This document shows, piece after piece, positions 7,742 through 16,706 of a DNA stretch of 64,000 nt. The stretch is from assembly GCF_900143645.1 (NCBI RefSeq), contig NZ_FRFD01000013.1:1-64000 (forward strand), given 5' to 3'. The translations under genes were made by a program, and so were the position numbers. Numbering within the stretch: the stretch's first letter is position 1; each line of letters begins with the position of its first letter. The notes beneath the pieces were generated by a model that was not told where the DNA came from, searched no databases, and saw only the letters and a program-made list of their open reading frames with translations. Source of the stretch: Anaerocolumna xylanovorans DSM 12503 (GTDB lineage: Bacteria; Bacillota; Clostridia; Lachnospirales; Lachnospiraceae).

Positions 7742-9349
7742 ATGGAACGTAATATTTTAATTGCAGACGATGAAAAACTGATCAGAGATGGTATCAAAGC
7801 CAGATTGGAATATCTGGAATTAATGCCTCCGGCATTGTATGAAGCGGAAAATGCCGAACAGGCCATGGAAATCCTAAAGGAGCACGAAGTGGATATTGTC
7901 ATTACGGACATCCGGATGGGAAAAATAGATGGACTGTCGTTTATCAATCAGGTAAGACCTCTGTATCCTAATATCCAATTTATTATTCTTAGCGGATATG
8001 CGGAATTTGAATATGCGGAGCAGGCAATCCAGCTGGGGGTAAAGGCCTATCTCTTAAAGCCTATTTCAAATGATTCTCTGAAAAAGGCAGTGGAGGAGGC
8101 TGCAGCCAAGCTGGCGGAAATGGAGGATCTTAAACGTACCGTCAGCGAGGGTAACCGCTCAATTGCAGAGAGGAGAAGACTGCTGTTTGACAGAAGCGTT
8201 AATAATCTTCTAAGGACGGATTCACCCTTATGGCAGACAGAATACTCAAAATTGGTGTACCAGGAATTCTCCGTCAAAAACAAATGGGTCATGCTGGCAC
8301 TTATTAATATTGATGTGGAAAGCTATGAGCAGGGAAGCTTTGCCTACCGGGATATCGAGCTGGTTAAATTCTCTATCAGAAATGTTTACAGTGAGCTGGT
8401 TTCACAATGCGATAAAATCATAGTAAGTAACCTGGCAAACATGAACCAGCTCTTTGCCCTGATATCTCACAGCAATAAAAATCAGCTTCGTATTGAAGCG
8501 GAGAAGCTATTTACCAGCCTATCCAATCATATGCGCAGAAAGCTTAAGGTATCCCTTACCTTTGGTTTTAGCTCTGCCCTTCCGGAAATATCGGCAGAAT
8601 GTCATAAGGAGGCCCAGGAGGCTCTTTTGCAAAGGATTATTCATGGCAAAAGTAACTTGTATTTTTATGACGATATCAGAATACTTTCGGCCGACCAGTT
8701 TCCCGCTTCGGAGCTTCATATGCTTCACCAGTATATTGAACGCCGGGACGCAGGAAATATTGAATTTTTAATCAATGATATTTTTTCAGATGAGAATATC
8801 AAGAGATATAATGCTGCCTACATCCGTATAATATGGGCGCGGATTATTAACATCCTTTTGAATGCGGCAAATCCGGTCTTTACAAATGACTCAAAAAATA
8901 TGGAAAAACTGATTTTAAACTTTGATATTTTTGACACCTTCCAGTCCATGGATGAACTCCGCAGTTATTTGTATATGCTGGTGTTAGACTGTATACAGGT
9001 CAATGCGGATATTGATATCAATGCAAGAAATAAGATAAAGATGGGAATAAAGTATATTAAAGACAATTATAACAGGGATATTGCAATAAATGAGCTGGCC
9101 GAGAAATTTGCCATCAGTCCCAATTATTTTTCAACAATATTTAAAAAAGAAACGGGCCAGACTACGGTGAACTTCATTAAGGAGCTGCGCATTAAGAAGG
9201 CCTGCGAATATCTGGTAAGCTCTGATAAAAGCATAGTAGATATTTCCAAGGAAGTTGGCTATGAAGACAGCCAGTACTTCTTTCGCGTATTTAAAAAAGC
9301 CACAGGTCTGACACCGCTTGAATACCGCAGAACCCACCGCAAGCAATAA
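7742..9349 (+). CDS. YesN-type response regulator (REC + AraC)
   Basis: A 535-residue regulator with an N-terminal receiver (acidic pair D9/D10, phospho-acceptor D56 in ITDIRM, K in LLKP) and a C-terminal AraC-type double helix-turn-helix ending GLTPLEYRR. The middle of about 300 residues is the poorly conserved linker usual in YesN proteins. GGAGGAG precedes the ATG. It pairs with the upstream YesM kinase and most likely activates the glycan import and breakdown genes. It ends 7 bases before the convergent PHP gene. Confidence 0.95.
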   Translation: MERNILIADDEKLIRDGIKARLEYLELMPPALYEAENAEQAMEILKEHEVDIVITDIRMGKIDGLSFINQVRPLYPNIQFIILSGYAEFEYAEQAIQLGVKAYLLKPISNDSLKKAVEEAAAKLAEMEDLKRTVSEGNRSIAERRRLLFDRSVNNLLRTDSPLWQTEYSKLVYQEFSVKNKWVMLALINIDVESYEQGSFAYRDIELVKFSIRNVYSELVSQCDKIIVSNLANMNQLFALISHSNKNQLRIEAEKLFTSLSNHMRRKLKVSLTFGFSSALPEISAECHKEAQEALLQRIIHGKSNLYFYDDIRILSADQFPASELHMLHQYIERRDAGNIEFLINDIFSDENIKRYNAAYIRIIWARIINILLNAANPVFTNDSKNMEKLILNFDIFDTFQSMDELRSYLYMLVLDCIQVNADIDINARNKIKMGIKYIKDNYNRDIAINELAEKFAISPNYFSTIFKKETGQTTVNFIKELRIKKACEYLVSSDKSIVDISKEVGYEDSQYFFRVFKKATGLTPLEYRRTHRKQ

Positions 9350-9356
9350 AGAGTTT

Positions 9357-10283
9357 TTACAGCTTTATGGCAGGTGCTACGGCAATCAGATTTTCAATTC
9401 GGGTATCCTTATGATAGAGCTTTGGCAAAAGGATTGGTTCATACTCCAATTCTTTCAAGGTAACAACAGCTGGAATTCTTACGGAGATTTCTTTTGTAAG
9501 AATTCCTTTTTTTGTTCTTATAGAAAGATAATAAGGGTCCGAATCCTCGTGAAGGTAACCTGGTTTACCGGTATCTGCTATGGTAAAGGTGATATCTTCC
9601 TTTTCTTTTTCCACGGCTGCCACAAGGAGGGGGCCTCTGGATATCCAGGTTCTTTGATGCCTTATAGCAGTTTCCAGTTCTTCCGATATGTCACCATCCA
9701 GGGTGCCTTCGATATAGGTGGCATAATGGTTACTCATATCCCAGCTGCCGTGAAGGTCCATCCCGCAGGTAAAGGCAAGGGGGTAACCTTTTAAAACCAA
9801 CTCTTCCCACCAGATTAATCCCCGTTCATTTACCTCATGGAGAGGTTCTAAATTATTGAATATCTCTATAAAGTCAAAGGAGTTAAAATCATGAATTTCC
9901 ATGTCAAAGCGGCAGCCTCTGGCAAAGGGATGACCATAGGAGAAGGGATGTGCAACTCCCACAAGAGCGCCTTTTTCCCGGGCAGCGGCAAATAAAAGTT
10001 CCGGTTTATGGATGTTGATATTCTCCCAGGGGACATATTCCGTTAAGTTAAAGCACAGAATATGTCCGTAATAGGTGGTGTACTCCATTCCGTAGATGCA
10101 GGAAATAGGAGAGGAGTTTTTGATAAGAAATTCTTTTATTTTCCCATGGCCGGAGATGGTGTTATGATCGGTAATGGCAAAGGCATCTACCTTGTCTTTT
10201 TGGAGAAAATCAATCAAAGCAGCAGGAGTGAGGCTGCCGTCTGACTCTGTTGTATGGTTATGCAGCTCTAAGCGTTTATACAT
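9357..10283 (-). CDS. PHP-domain metal-dependent phosphoesterase (CehA/McbA-like)
   Basis: A 308-residue PHP-fold protein. Metal ligands typical of the fold are visible: HNHTTESDG at residues 7-15, ITDHNT near 39, and later GVAHP and CGMDLHG. Such proteins hydrolyse phosphoesters with a multinuclear metal site. The start at 10283 has GGGGAGG 6 bases upstream and overlaps the stop of the preceding gene by 8 bases, so the two are translationally coupled. It neighbours a second PHP protein and mannosidases, which hints at removal of phosphate from glycans; the substrate is not known. Confidence 0.85.
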   Translation of the reverse strand: MYKRLELHNHTTESDGSLTPAALIDFLQKDKVDAFAITDHNTISGHGKIKEFLIKNSSPISCIYGMEYTTYYGHILCFNLTEYVPWENINIHKPELLFAAAREKGALVGVAHPFSYGHPFARGCRFDMEIHDFNSFDFIEIFNNLEPLHEVNERGLIWWEELVLKGYPLAFTCGMDLHGSWDMSNHYATYIEGTLDGDISEELETAIRHQRTWISRGPLLVAAVEKEKEDITFTIADTGKPGYLHEDSDPYYLSIRTKKGILTKEISVRIPAVVTLKELEYEPILLPKLYHKDTRIENLIAVAPAIKL

Positions 10284-10755
10284 GTAAACCTCCCCTTTCC
10301 TCCTCATTTACGGATAAGGTTACTTCATAATGGGTATCATCCAGTATCACGTTAAATACCACCAGGGTAAGCCGGATTACTCCGTGAAGGCTTTCCTGGG
10401 GAAGACAGCCCTCGCTGGTATACTCTGTAGAATAGTGCATATGCCTTTCCGTTAACTGCTTATGTATACCTCCGATAAAATTATCGTTCATGGTGGCTAT
10501 GGTATGAATTTCCGTTTTCATGCCGGCAATGGCACTATTTATTTGTTCTTCTGTTGCAATTTCCGTTTCGTACTCACCTTCACAGGCAGCGGTCAATTCG
10601 GCCTTTAATTCCTCTGTGATGTCCGTATAGTGCTGTTTGTCAAAGGTAAAGGCAATATCCATTTCATGGTATTCCTTATCCAGGCAGACGGTATAGGATA
10701 TCTGGCCGACAAAGCCTTTATTTAGTATACCTCCTGCGGTATAAATAGTTTTCAT
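10276..10755 (-). CDS. Protein of unknown function coupled to PHP gene
   Basis: A 159-residue protein with no signal peptide or membrane segment, rich in acidic residues and Thr. No family is recognised. Its stop overlaps the PHP phosphoesterase start by 8 bases, so the two are made together and may act together, for example as accessory subunit or ligand-binding partner (inference). The start at 10755 has AAGGAG upstream. The 250-base gap to the divergent PHP gene at 11005 should hold both promoters; it contains a small palindrome, ATCAAAGTTTGAT, at 10780-10792. Confidence 0.7.
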   Translation of the reverse strand: MKTIYTAGGILNKGFVGQISYTVCLDKEYHEMDIAFTFDKQHYTDITEELKAELTAACEGEYETEIATEEQINSAIAGMKTEIHTIATMNDNFIGGIHKQLTERHMHYSTEYTSEGCLPQESLHGVIRLTLVVFNVILDDTHYEVTLSVNEEERGGLHV

Positions 10756-11004
10756 TCTAACTCCTTTCGTGAATATCAAATCAAAGTTTGATGTTCACCG
10801 GAAGACACCATGATGGGCATCCGGCTGTCAGCTTCAATATACTACGTTAAAATTATGTGTGCAAGGCAGCAGGCGAAAGATATAAAAATATCCACTGTTC
10901 TGCGAAGATTTATCCATTGTGGAAAAGAGCCAAGTTTCATAAGCTTAATACAAAGAAATAAAACCGAAAATACCATAAAAGCATAGCTGCGAAAGGAGTT
11001 AAAA

Positions 11005-11916
11005 ATGAAGCAGAGAATTTATCCGAAGTTTGAGAATATTTATAAGGGCAATCTTCATACCCATACCACCCGGTCAGACGGACCTTATGAACTGAATAAA
11101 ATCCTTAAGGCCTATAAGGATATGGGATATCAGTTCCTTTGTATCTCAGACCACCGCAAATATTATGTCAGCAGTATTAAGGACAACGAAGAATTCATTG
11201 TATTAGACGGCATGGAGGGAGAGGTCGGAGACAGCTGTTACCACATTCATGCCATTGCAGATTATTCCGTAGAGGTGAAGGAGCGGTTTGAAGCCGAAGG
11301 TATCTGGCCGGTGACAGAACAGGATCCCCAGGAGACCATTGATGAGTATGTAAGAAGAGGAAATATCTGTATTATCAACCATCCAAGGTGGACCAAGATG
11401 GAATATGAGGAACTGTTAGAGCCGGAAGGATACTTAGGGATAGAAGTTTATAACAATAATTGCGACAGGGAAAGCCTTACAGGGTATGCTACGGATTACT
11501 GGGACTATTTGCTAAGAAGGGGTAAAAAGGTCTATGGTTTTGCTTCCGATGATGCCCATGCGGAAGATCTCCACCTTAATGTCAGGGAGTATTTTGGAGG
11601 CTGGATATGCGTATCTGCGGAAGGACTGTCACAAAAAAACATTGTAAACAGCTTAAAGACCGGCGACTTTTATGCCTCCAATGGGCCGGAAATTCTGGCA
11701 ATCGACAGAGAGGAAAATACAATATCCATTCAGACAAGTCCCGTAAAATCCATCGCTTTTGTCGCATGGCCGGAGCATGGTCTTAATGTTTATGATAAGT
11801 TTGGAAAAGATATAAGGGAAGCCTCTTTTACTATTCCCAAAGGTACCGGCTATATAAGAATTGAGATTACTGACCAGTATGGCAAAAAGGCCTGGTCAAA
11901 TCCGATTTTCCTTTGA
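11005..11916 (+). CDS. PHP-domain phosphoesterase
   Basis: A 303-residue PHP-fold protein with HTHTTRSDGP at about residues 13-22 and ISDHRKY near 47, then a conserved Glu in GMEGE and late ASDDAHAED, all expected metal ligands. Residues from about 230 look like a small beta domain. It is distinct from the divergent PHP protein ending at 9357 but of the same superfamily. AAAGGAG precedes the ATG. It heads the co-directional run of transporter and glycosidase genes, so its product is probably used on the imported glycan or a phosphorylated intermediate. Confidence 0.85.
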   Translation: MKQRIYPKFENIYKGNLHTHTTRSDGPYELNKILKAYKDMGYQFLCISDHRKYYVSSIKDNEEFIVLDGMEGEVGDSCYHIHAIADYSVEVKERFEAEGIWPVTEQDPQETIDEYVRRGNICIINHPRWTKMEYEELLEPEGYLGIEVYNNNCDRESLTGYATDYWDYLLRRGKKVYGFASDDAHAEDLHLNVREYFGGWICVSAEGLSQKNIVNSLKTGDFYASNGPEILAIDREENTISIQTSPVKSIAFVAWPEHGLNVYDKFGKDIREASFTIPKGTGYIRIEITDQYGKKAWSNPIFL

Positions 11917-11918
11917 GA

Positions 11919-12005
11919 ATAGTTTGCAGTCTTTGGGAAAGGCATGGGAGCTAGTGTGTAGAAATTTACACTAAATCAAGAAGTTTCGTCTATTGTGGGA
12001 GCAGG
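11919..12005 (+). repeat. Intergenic modular palindromic repeat, copy E
   Basis: The left part, AGTTTGCAGTCTTTGGG followed by AAAGGCATGGGAGCTAG, matches copy D at 44.7 kb almost base for base. It continues into a hairpin with AGTGT/ACACT ends and an AAGTTTCGTC stretch. It fills most of the gap between the PHP gene and the permease, in gene orientation. A separate hairpin, CTGATTTT/AAAATCAG, follows at 12007-12030. Confidence 0.65.
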
Positions 12006-12051
12006 CCTGATTTTTTATAATAAAATCAGATTAAAAGAGAGGAGAAACAGC

Positions 12052-13002
12052 ATGGCAGCCGGAACCGTTATAAAAGAACAGCAAGTACATACAAAAAGGT
12101 CCCTTGGTAAAAGGCTTTTAAAATTCTGGCCCTTATATTTGATGCTGGTGCCCTGCATCATTTATTACATTTTAATTTGTTATATTCCAATGGGGGGTGT
12201 TGTTCTGGCCTTTAAGGATTATTCCTTCCGAAAGGGAATCTGGGGAAGCCCCTGGGTGGGATTCCGATACTTTAAAACCTTCTTTACCAGCTTTGATTTC
12301 CTGCGTTTACTTCGGAATACCTTAACGGTGGGCTTTATCAAATGCATTCTTGAATTCCCTTTTGCGATTATCCTGGCATTATTGCTGAATGAAGTCCGCA
12401 ACATGAAATTCAAGAAAATCAGCCAGACTATTACTTATCTGCCCCACTTTCTGTCTACCGTAATCATTGTTACCATGCTGCAAAGGATATTGGCTCCAAA
12501 CACAGGTGTGGTAAATCAGATAATCGGAAAACTGGGAGGAGATTCCGGCACGTTCTTTCTAATGGATGCGAAATACTTTTTCAGGCTGCTGTTCTCTATG
12601 GATTTATGGAGGAATATCGGATGGGATTCCATTATCTATCTGGCGGCTATCAGCGGGGTTGATTTATCCCTCTATGAGGCGGCAAGCATTGATGGATGTT
12701 CTAAATTAAAAAAGATGTGGCATATTACCCTGCCGGGTATCAGAGGAACCATTGGACTTTTATTCATCATGGGCGTGGGCGGATTGCTCTCCAGCGGTTT
12801 TGAACAAATATACCTGTTAAGGACACCGGGAAACATGTCAGTAGCAGATACCCTGGATACTTTTGTTGTACGTATAGGCCTTATGAACGGACAGTTTGGT
12901 TATGCTACGGCAGTAGGGCTGGTACAGGGTGTGGTAGGACTGGTGCTGGTTGTTGTATGCAATAAGCTGTCAAAGAAATTTACAGAAGTCAGTCTATGGT
13001 AA
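12052..13002 (+). CDS. ABC sugar transporter permease (LplB/YteP type)
   Basis: A 316-residue inner-membrane permease with about six transmembrane helices and the EAA loop (EAASIDGCSKLKKMW) that contacts the ATPase. It belongs to the carbohydrate-uptake MalF-like group found with LipO-type lipoproteins. The start at 12052 has GAGAGGAG at 7-base spacing; a GTG at 11995 would lie within the repeat and is unlikely. It works with the lipoprotein at 13081 and the permease at 14925. No ATPase is encoded nearby, so a shared MsmK-type ATPase elsewhere is expected. Confidence 0.93.
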   Translation: MAAGTVIKEQQVHTKRSLGKRLLKFWPLYLMLVPCIIYYILICYIPMGGVVLAFKDYSFRKGIWGSPWVGFRYFKTFFTSFDFLRLLRNTLTVGFIKCILEFPFAIILALLLNEVRNMKFKKISQTITYLPHFLSTVIIVTMLQRILAPNTGVVNQIIGKLGGDSGTFFLMDAKYFFRLLFSMDLWRNIGWDSIIYLAAISGVDLSLYEAASIDGCSKLKKMWHITLPGIRGTIGLLFIMGVGGLLSSGFEQIYLLRTPGNMSVADTLDTFVVRIGLMNGQFGYATAVGLVQGVVGLVLVVVCNKLSKKFTEVSLW

Positions 13003-13007
13003 ACAGG

Positions 13008-13050
13008 AAAGTTTCATCTTTCGTAAAAGGGAGCTAGCGTTTTACAAACG
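13008..13050 (+). repeat. Degenerate intergenic repeat, copy F
   Basis: GAAAGTTTCATCTTTCG, followed after a few bases by GGGAGCTAGCG, resembles the AAGTTTCGTC and GGGAGCTAG parts of the better copies. A GCGTTT/AAACGC hairpin follows. It is short and diverged, so membership of the family is tentative. Confidence 0.4.
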
Positions 13051-13080
13051 CCTAATCATATATAAAACAAGGAGGTATTT

Positions 13081-14835
13081 ATGAAAAAAACTTTTTTAAA
13101 ACGTTTCCTTACATTGGGGCTTATTGCTGCCTTAGTGGTTTCCAGTGCAGCGGCCTGTTCCAAATCAGACAAAAATACGTCTGATAACAACGGTTCATCA
13201 GGGACTACCGATGCCCCGGCTGATAAGCCGGATACCTGGATTGCTGACAGAACTATCACAATTCAAGCCTATGTAGACGATATCGGAAACAGTTTACCCA
13301 AGGACTTGAATAACACAGAGGTTATGAAAGAGATAACCAAGCGTACGGGTATTAAGCTGAATATCCAGTATACACCTGGCGACAGCGATTCCAGTGTCAT
13401 GGCGGCACAGTTAGCTTCCGGTACTGTTCCGGACGTTATCGTTTCCTATCTGAATGACTCCACCAGACCGGAGTTCCCTATCCTTTTAAAGGCTGCCCGT
13501 GAAGGTATGTTTGCGGATGTGTCCGGCTATCTTAAAGATACGAAGGTATACAGCCGCTATTTAGAGGATGACTATCTTCCAAACGACACCAAGAAAAATA
13601 TTACTTTCCGTGATGAATTTGACGGAGCTGCTTACATTCTCCAGTTTAGTATTGATTCCGAGGACAGGTCTTTGCAGTATAATCCTGAAGATGCTTATGT
13701 GGGTGGTTTGTATATCCAAAAATCCATCGTAGATGCGTTAGGCATAGATCCTTATAAGGTTAATACACAGGAGCAGTTCTATGACTTACTGGTAAAGATT
13801 AAGAATGGCGGATTTAAAGATGATAACGGCAATGCAGTATATCCGTTAGGACCGAAATACTGGGGCGGTTCTTCTGATACCCTGGAGTACATTACACCCG
13901 GATATAACTGGGGAGTAAGTGATGGTTATAACATTACAGATGACGGAACCATCAAGCATGAAATAGATACCGATTATGTTTACGAAAAAATTAATTACGT
14001 AAGAAAACTTCTGGCAGAAGGACTTATGAATCCTGAATTCTTTACGATGGATTCCACCCGTGCGGAAGAGGTATCTAAATCACATAATTCAGCTATTATG
14101 GCAGATGTCCACAATTATCAGGAGATTATTTACGGTTCTGATGATTGGACTCCATTGGGACCTTTAAATGATTTTACCGGAAATAATTCAAAAGTTGTAC
14201 ATGGTAAATCCGGTTATGGAGCATTTGCCATTTCAGCCGATGCAAAGAATCCGGAAGAAATCCTAAAGTTCTTTGATTATCTCTCTACGCCGGAAGGCCA
14301 GATGCTTTCTGAATATGGCGTGGAAGGAGTATCTTATAACATGGTAGACGGCAAGCCCGTTCTGACGGACGAAGCTCTGGCAAAACTCAATGAAGGAGAT
14401 AAGGATTATCTGGTAAATAAAATCGGTGCCGGTTTTGGCGGTGCAGGATTTGCCTTCTTTGATTATGTTTTAACCAATCTGGACAGATTGAATAACTTTG
14501 GAGAAAGCCGTCCCGGTGCAGGTTCCAGCACTACATTTGCCAGATCGGTAGAAATTGCAAAGGATTATCCAAGAACCTTAAAGCTGGTTCCGGGTCTTGA
14601 TGCAACCGCTTACTTGTCCGCAGATTCCCTGGCAGACGTAAAAGCCCAGATGTCTCTGTTAAACTATAAGGATATGCTGGTACAGGCAATTTATGCTAAC
14701 TCTGATGAGGAAGTTAAGAAGATAGTGGAATCCTTCCGTGAGCAGTTAAAGCAGGCAGGCAATGATACCTTTATTGAATACATCGGCAAATTATATAAAG
14801 ATGACAAAGAATCAATCGACTTCTACACAAAATAA
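13081..14835 (+). CDS. Extracellular solute-binding lipoprotein (LipO-like)
   Basis: A 584-residue lipoprotein. A positively charged start and hydrophobic helix lead to a lipobox ending AAAC with C26 as lipid site, followed by a Ser/Asp/Asn-rich linker. The rest is the large type of ABC sugar-binding protein found with LplB/YtcP permeases. It would capture oligosaccharide outside the cell and deliver it to the permeases at 12052 and 14925. AAGGAGG precedes the ATG. A strong hairpin after the gene may raise its mRNA level over that of the membrane subunits. Confidence 0.93.
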   Translation: MKKTFLKRFLTLGLIAALVVSSAAACSKSDKNTSDNNGSSGTTDAPADKPDTWIADRTITIQAYVDDIGNSLPKDLNNTEVMKEITKRTGIKLNIQYTPGDSDSSVMAAQLASGTVPDVIVSYLNDSTRPEFPILLKAAREGMFADVSGYLKDTKVYSRYLEDDYLPNDTKKNITFRDEFDGAAYILQFSIDSEDRSLQYNPEDAYVGGLYIQKSIVDALGIDPYKVNTQEQFYDLLVKIKNGGFKDDNGNAVYPLGPKYWGGSSDTLEYITPGYNWGVSDGYNITDDGTIKHEIDTDYVYEKINYVRKLLAEGLMNPEFFTMDSTRAEEVSKSHNSAIMADVHNYQEIIYGSDDWTPLGPLNDFTGNNSKVVHGKSGYGAFAISADAKNPEEILKFFDYLSTPEGQMLSEYGVEGVSYNMVDGKPVLTDEALAKLNEGDKDYLVNKIGAGFGGAGFAFFDYVLTNLDRLNNFGESRPGAGSSTTFARSVEIAKDYPRTLKLVPGLDATAYLSADSLADVKAQMSLLNYKDMLVQAIYANSDEEVKKIVESFREQLKQAGNDTFIEYIGKLYKDDKESIDFYTK

Positions 14836-14852
14836 TTAAAACAGGAACTAAA

Positions 14853-14898
14853 ACGGGACTTAAAAACCAGCAGCAGGCATTTCTGCTGCTGGTCCCGT
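14853..14898 (+). promoter_or_regulatory. Strong intergenic hairpin after the binding-protein gene
   Basis: CCAGCAGCAG (14867-14876) pairs with CTGCTGCTGG (14883-14892) around GCATTT, and ACGGGA with TCCCGT extends it outside. No T-run follows, so it is not a standard terminator. This position favours a stabiliser or partial stop that makes more binding protein than permease. Confidence 0.6.
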
Positions 14899-14924
14899 AA
14901 AGACAAGGATAAGGTGGTGCTTAC

Positions 14925-15824
14925 ATGAAAAAGAACAGGATAAAAGCCAGTTTTTCTGAGCAGGTATTACAGGTCTTTATCTATTGCGTTTTGATAGGAC
15001 TTTGTCTTATGATTATTCTTCCCTGTATTAATATCGTTGCTTTATCCTTTAATGATGGAAAAGATGCAGCCAAAGGGGGAATATATTTCTGGACTAGAAA
15101 ATTTACATGGGCTAACTATAAAGAAGTATTCCAGGACGGATCCATTATGAAGGCCTATGTTATCACCATATCACGTACAGTTATCGGTACGTTGGCCAGC
15201 CTTTTAGTCACCTCCTTTGCGGCCTATTCCTTAAAGGAAAAGGAATTGCCGGGAAGAAAGATAATTACCATTCTGATTACTTTTACCATGCTCTTTAGCG
15301 GCGGTATGATACCTACTTATATTCAATATAACAAACTTGGATTGGTAGACAGCTTTTGGGTCTATGTTGTACCAGGACTTGTCAGTGTTACTTATTTATT
15401 AATGATGAGGACCTTTTTTGAAACAATCCCGGACAGTCTCGAGGAGTCGGCTAAATTAGACGGCTGCGGATATTTCAGGACATTTGGAACCATTATTATT
15501 CCCCTTAGCAAACCGGTAATTGCAGTTATTGGCTTATATACGGCAGTAAACCATTGGAATGACTGGTTTTCAGGAGCCTTCTACATGCGCTCCAGCAATT
15601 TGTGGCCGGTTCAGACCGTGTTGCAGCAGATGTTATCAAAAGCAATGGCCAGCAGGGAAGTTACAACGGTTTCACAGGCTATTGCCCAGAATGCCAATAC
15701 TGTTACTTCAGATTCATTGAAAATGGCGGCAGTGGTTGTGACAACAGTACCTATCCTATGCGTTTATCCCTTTATCCAGAAGTATTTTGCGCAGGGTGCC
15801 ATGATAGGTGCGGTAAAAGAATAA
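14925..15824 (+). CDS. ABC sugar transporter permease (YtcP/LplC type)
   Basis: A 299-residue permease with about six membrane helices and the EAA-type loop (EESAKLDGCGYFRTF). It is of the MalG-like carbohydrate-uptake group and ends in the typical KYFAQGAMIGAVKE tail. It completes the importer with the genes at 12052 and 13081. GGTGGTG lies before the ATG. A 190-base gap without recognisable coding sequence follows. Confidence 0.93.
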   Translation: MKKNRIKASFSEQVLQVFIYCVLIGLCLMIILPCINIVALSFNDGKDAAKGGIYFWTRKFTWANYKEVFQDGSIMKAYVITISRTVIGTLASLLVTSFAAYSLKEKELPGRKIITILITFTMLFSGGMIPTYIQYNKLGLVDSFWVYVVPGLVSVTYLLMMRTFFETIPDSLEESAKLDGCGYFRTFGTIIIPLSKPVIAVIGLYTAVNHWNDWFSGAFYMRSSNLWPVQTVLQQMLSKAMASREVTTVSQAIAQNANTVTSDSLKMAAVVVTTVPILCVYPFIQKYFAQGAMIGAVKE

Positions 15825-16012
15825 GTGAAAGAATAGAACATAGGATTCTTTACCAACGTGTAATTTATACTATCTTTCGTGCATACCTGCAGGATGTCTG
15901 CGGTGCTGCTCTGATAAAAGGTGTGATATTAATTATGAGAAGCGCGCGGGTAAAGAATTTTTTATATAGTTAAAATTCAAGGCTTTTGAAAGAAAGAGGT
16001 CAAAATAATAAA

Positions 16013-16615
16013 ATGAATTGGAGAAAATATAGGGATATTCTAATTGGCAATCTGCTTATCACATTTTGCTATGCTTGTATTACGGTACCAAACCACATAA
16101 TAAACGGAGGGGTAACAAGCTTTTCCATGGTATCGGCAAAGCTGTTGGACGTTCCCACAGTGTATCTGGTTAATGTGGTAACACTATTGCTGCTAGGCTT
16201 ATGCTATATCGGACTGGGAAAGGAATATTTCTTTGGGACAATATTCAGCTGTATCTGCTACCTGGCCCTGTTCAATGTGTTTAGTAAGCTTGGATTTACC
16301 GTACATCTTCCCAAGCTGTTATCTGTTTTGCTAAGTGCGGCAGGGGTAGGCGCAGGATATTATATGTGCCTTCAGGCAAAGGCGACAACAGTGGGATTTG
16401 ATGTACTTGCCCTAATATTGAATAAAAAATGGAGCAAATTAAACATAGCCTATACCATGGGAGTGATTAATTTAGCGGTTATGCTATATGGAGGTTTTAT
16501 TTTTGGAGTGACAGCAGTTATTTACGGAGCAGTTTTTGTCGGGGTACAGTCCTTCACACTGAATGAACTTCAAAAATATGCCAGGAAGAGAAGCGGGGCA
16601 ATAGCAAATACATAA
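16013..16615 (+). CDS. YitT/YczE-like integral membrane protein
   Basis: A 200-residue, strongly hydrophobic protein with about five to six membrane helices. NHIINGGVTSFSM near the N-terminus and KATTVGFDVLALIL in the middle match the repeated YitT/DUF161 membrane unit. The soluble C-terminal DUF2179 domain of longer family members is absent. The start was set at ATG 16013; a TTG at 15986 is possible and the Shine-Dalgarno evidence is weak for both. Function is unknown; position in the operon suggests transport of a substrate or product. Confidence 0.75.
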   Translation: MNWRKYRDILIGNLLITFCYACITVPNHIINGGVTSFSMVSAKLLDVPTVYLVNVVTLLLLGLCYIGLGKEYFFGTIFSCICYLALFNVFSKLGFTVHLPKLLSVLLSAAGVGAGYYMCLQAKATTVGFDVLALILNKKWSKLNIAYTMGVINLAVMLYGGFIFGVTAVIYGAVFVGVQSFTLNELQKYARKRSGAIANT

Positions 16616-16626
16616 GGAAAGGAATC

Positions 16627-16703
16627 AGTGTAAAAAATAAAAAACATTTTTCACTTTCTATTTAGGCAATTTCGCAAATAAACTTGCGAAATGCATGGAG
16701 GTT
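16627..16703 (+). repeat. Intergenic modular palindromic repeat, copy C
   Basis: This is the shortest complete unit. Hairpin 1 is GTGTAAAAAAT with ATTTTTCAC (16628-16653). A T-rich link leads to hairpin 2, GCAATTTCGCAA (16666-16677) with TTGCGAAATGC (16684-16694). The tail GCATGGAGGTTAAA ends at the next start codon and supplies its GGAGG ribosome binding site. Confidence 0.75.
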
Positions 16704-16706
16704 AAA

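Noticed and set aside
15825..16012. Coding sequence in the gap before the YitT-like gene
   Set aside because: The frame spanning 15602-15973 is mostly an out-of-frame reading of the permease gene, with no family motif or start signal in the gap.
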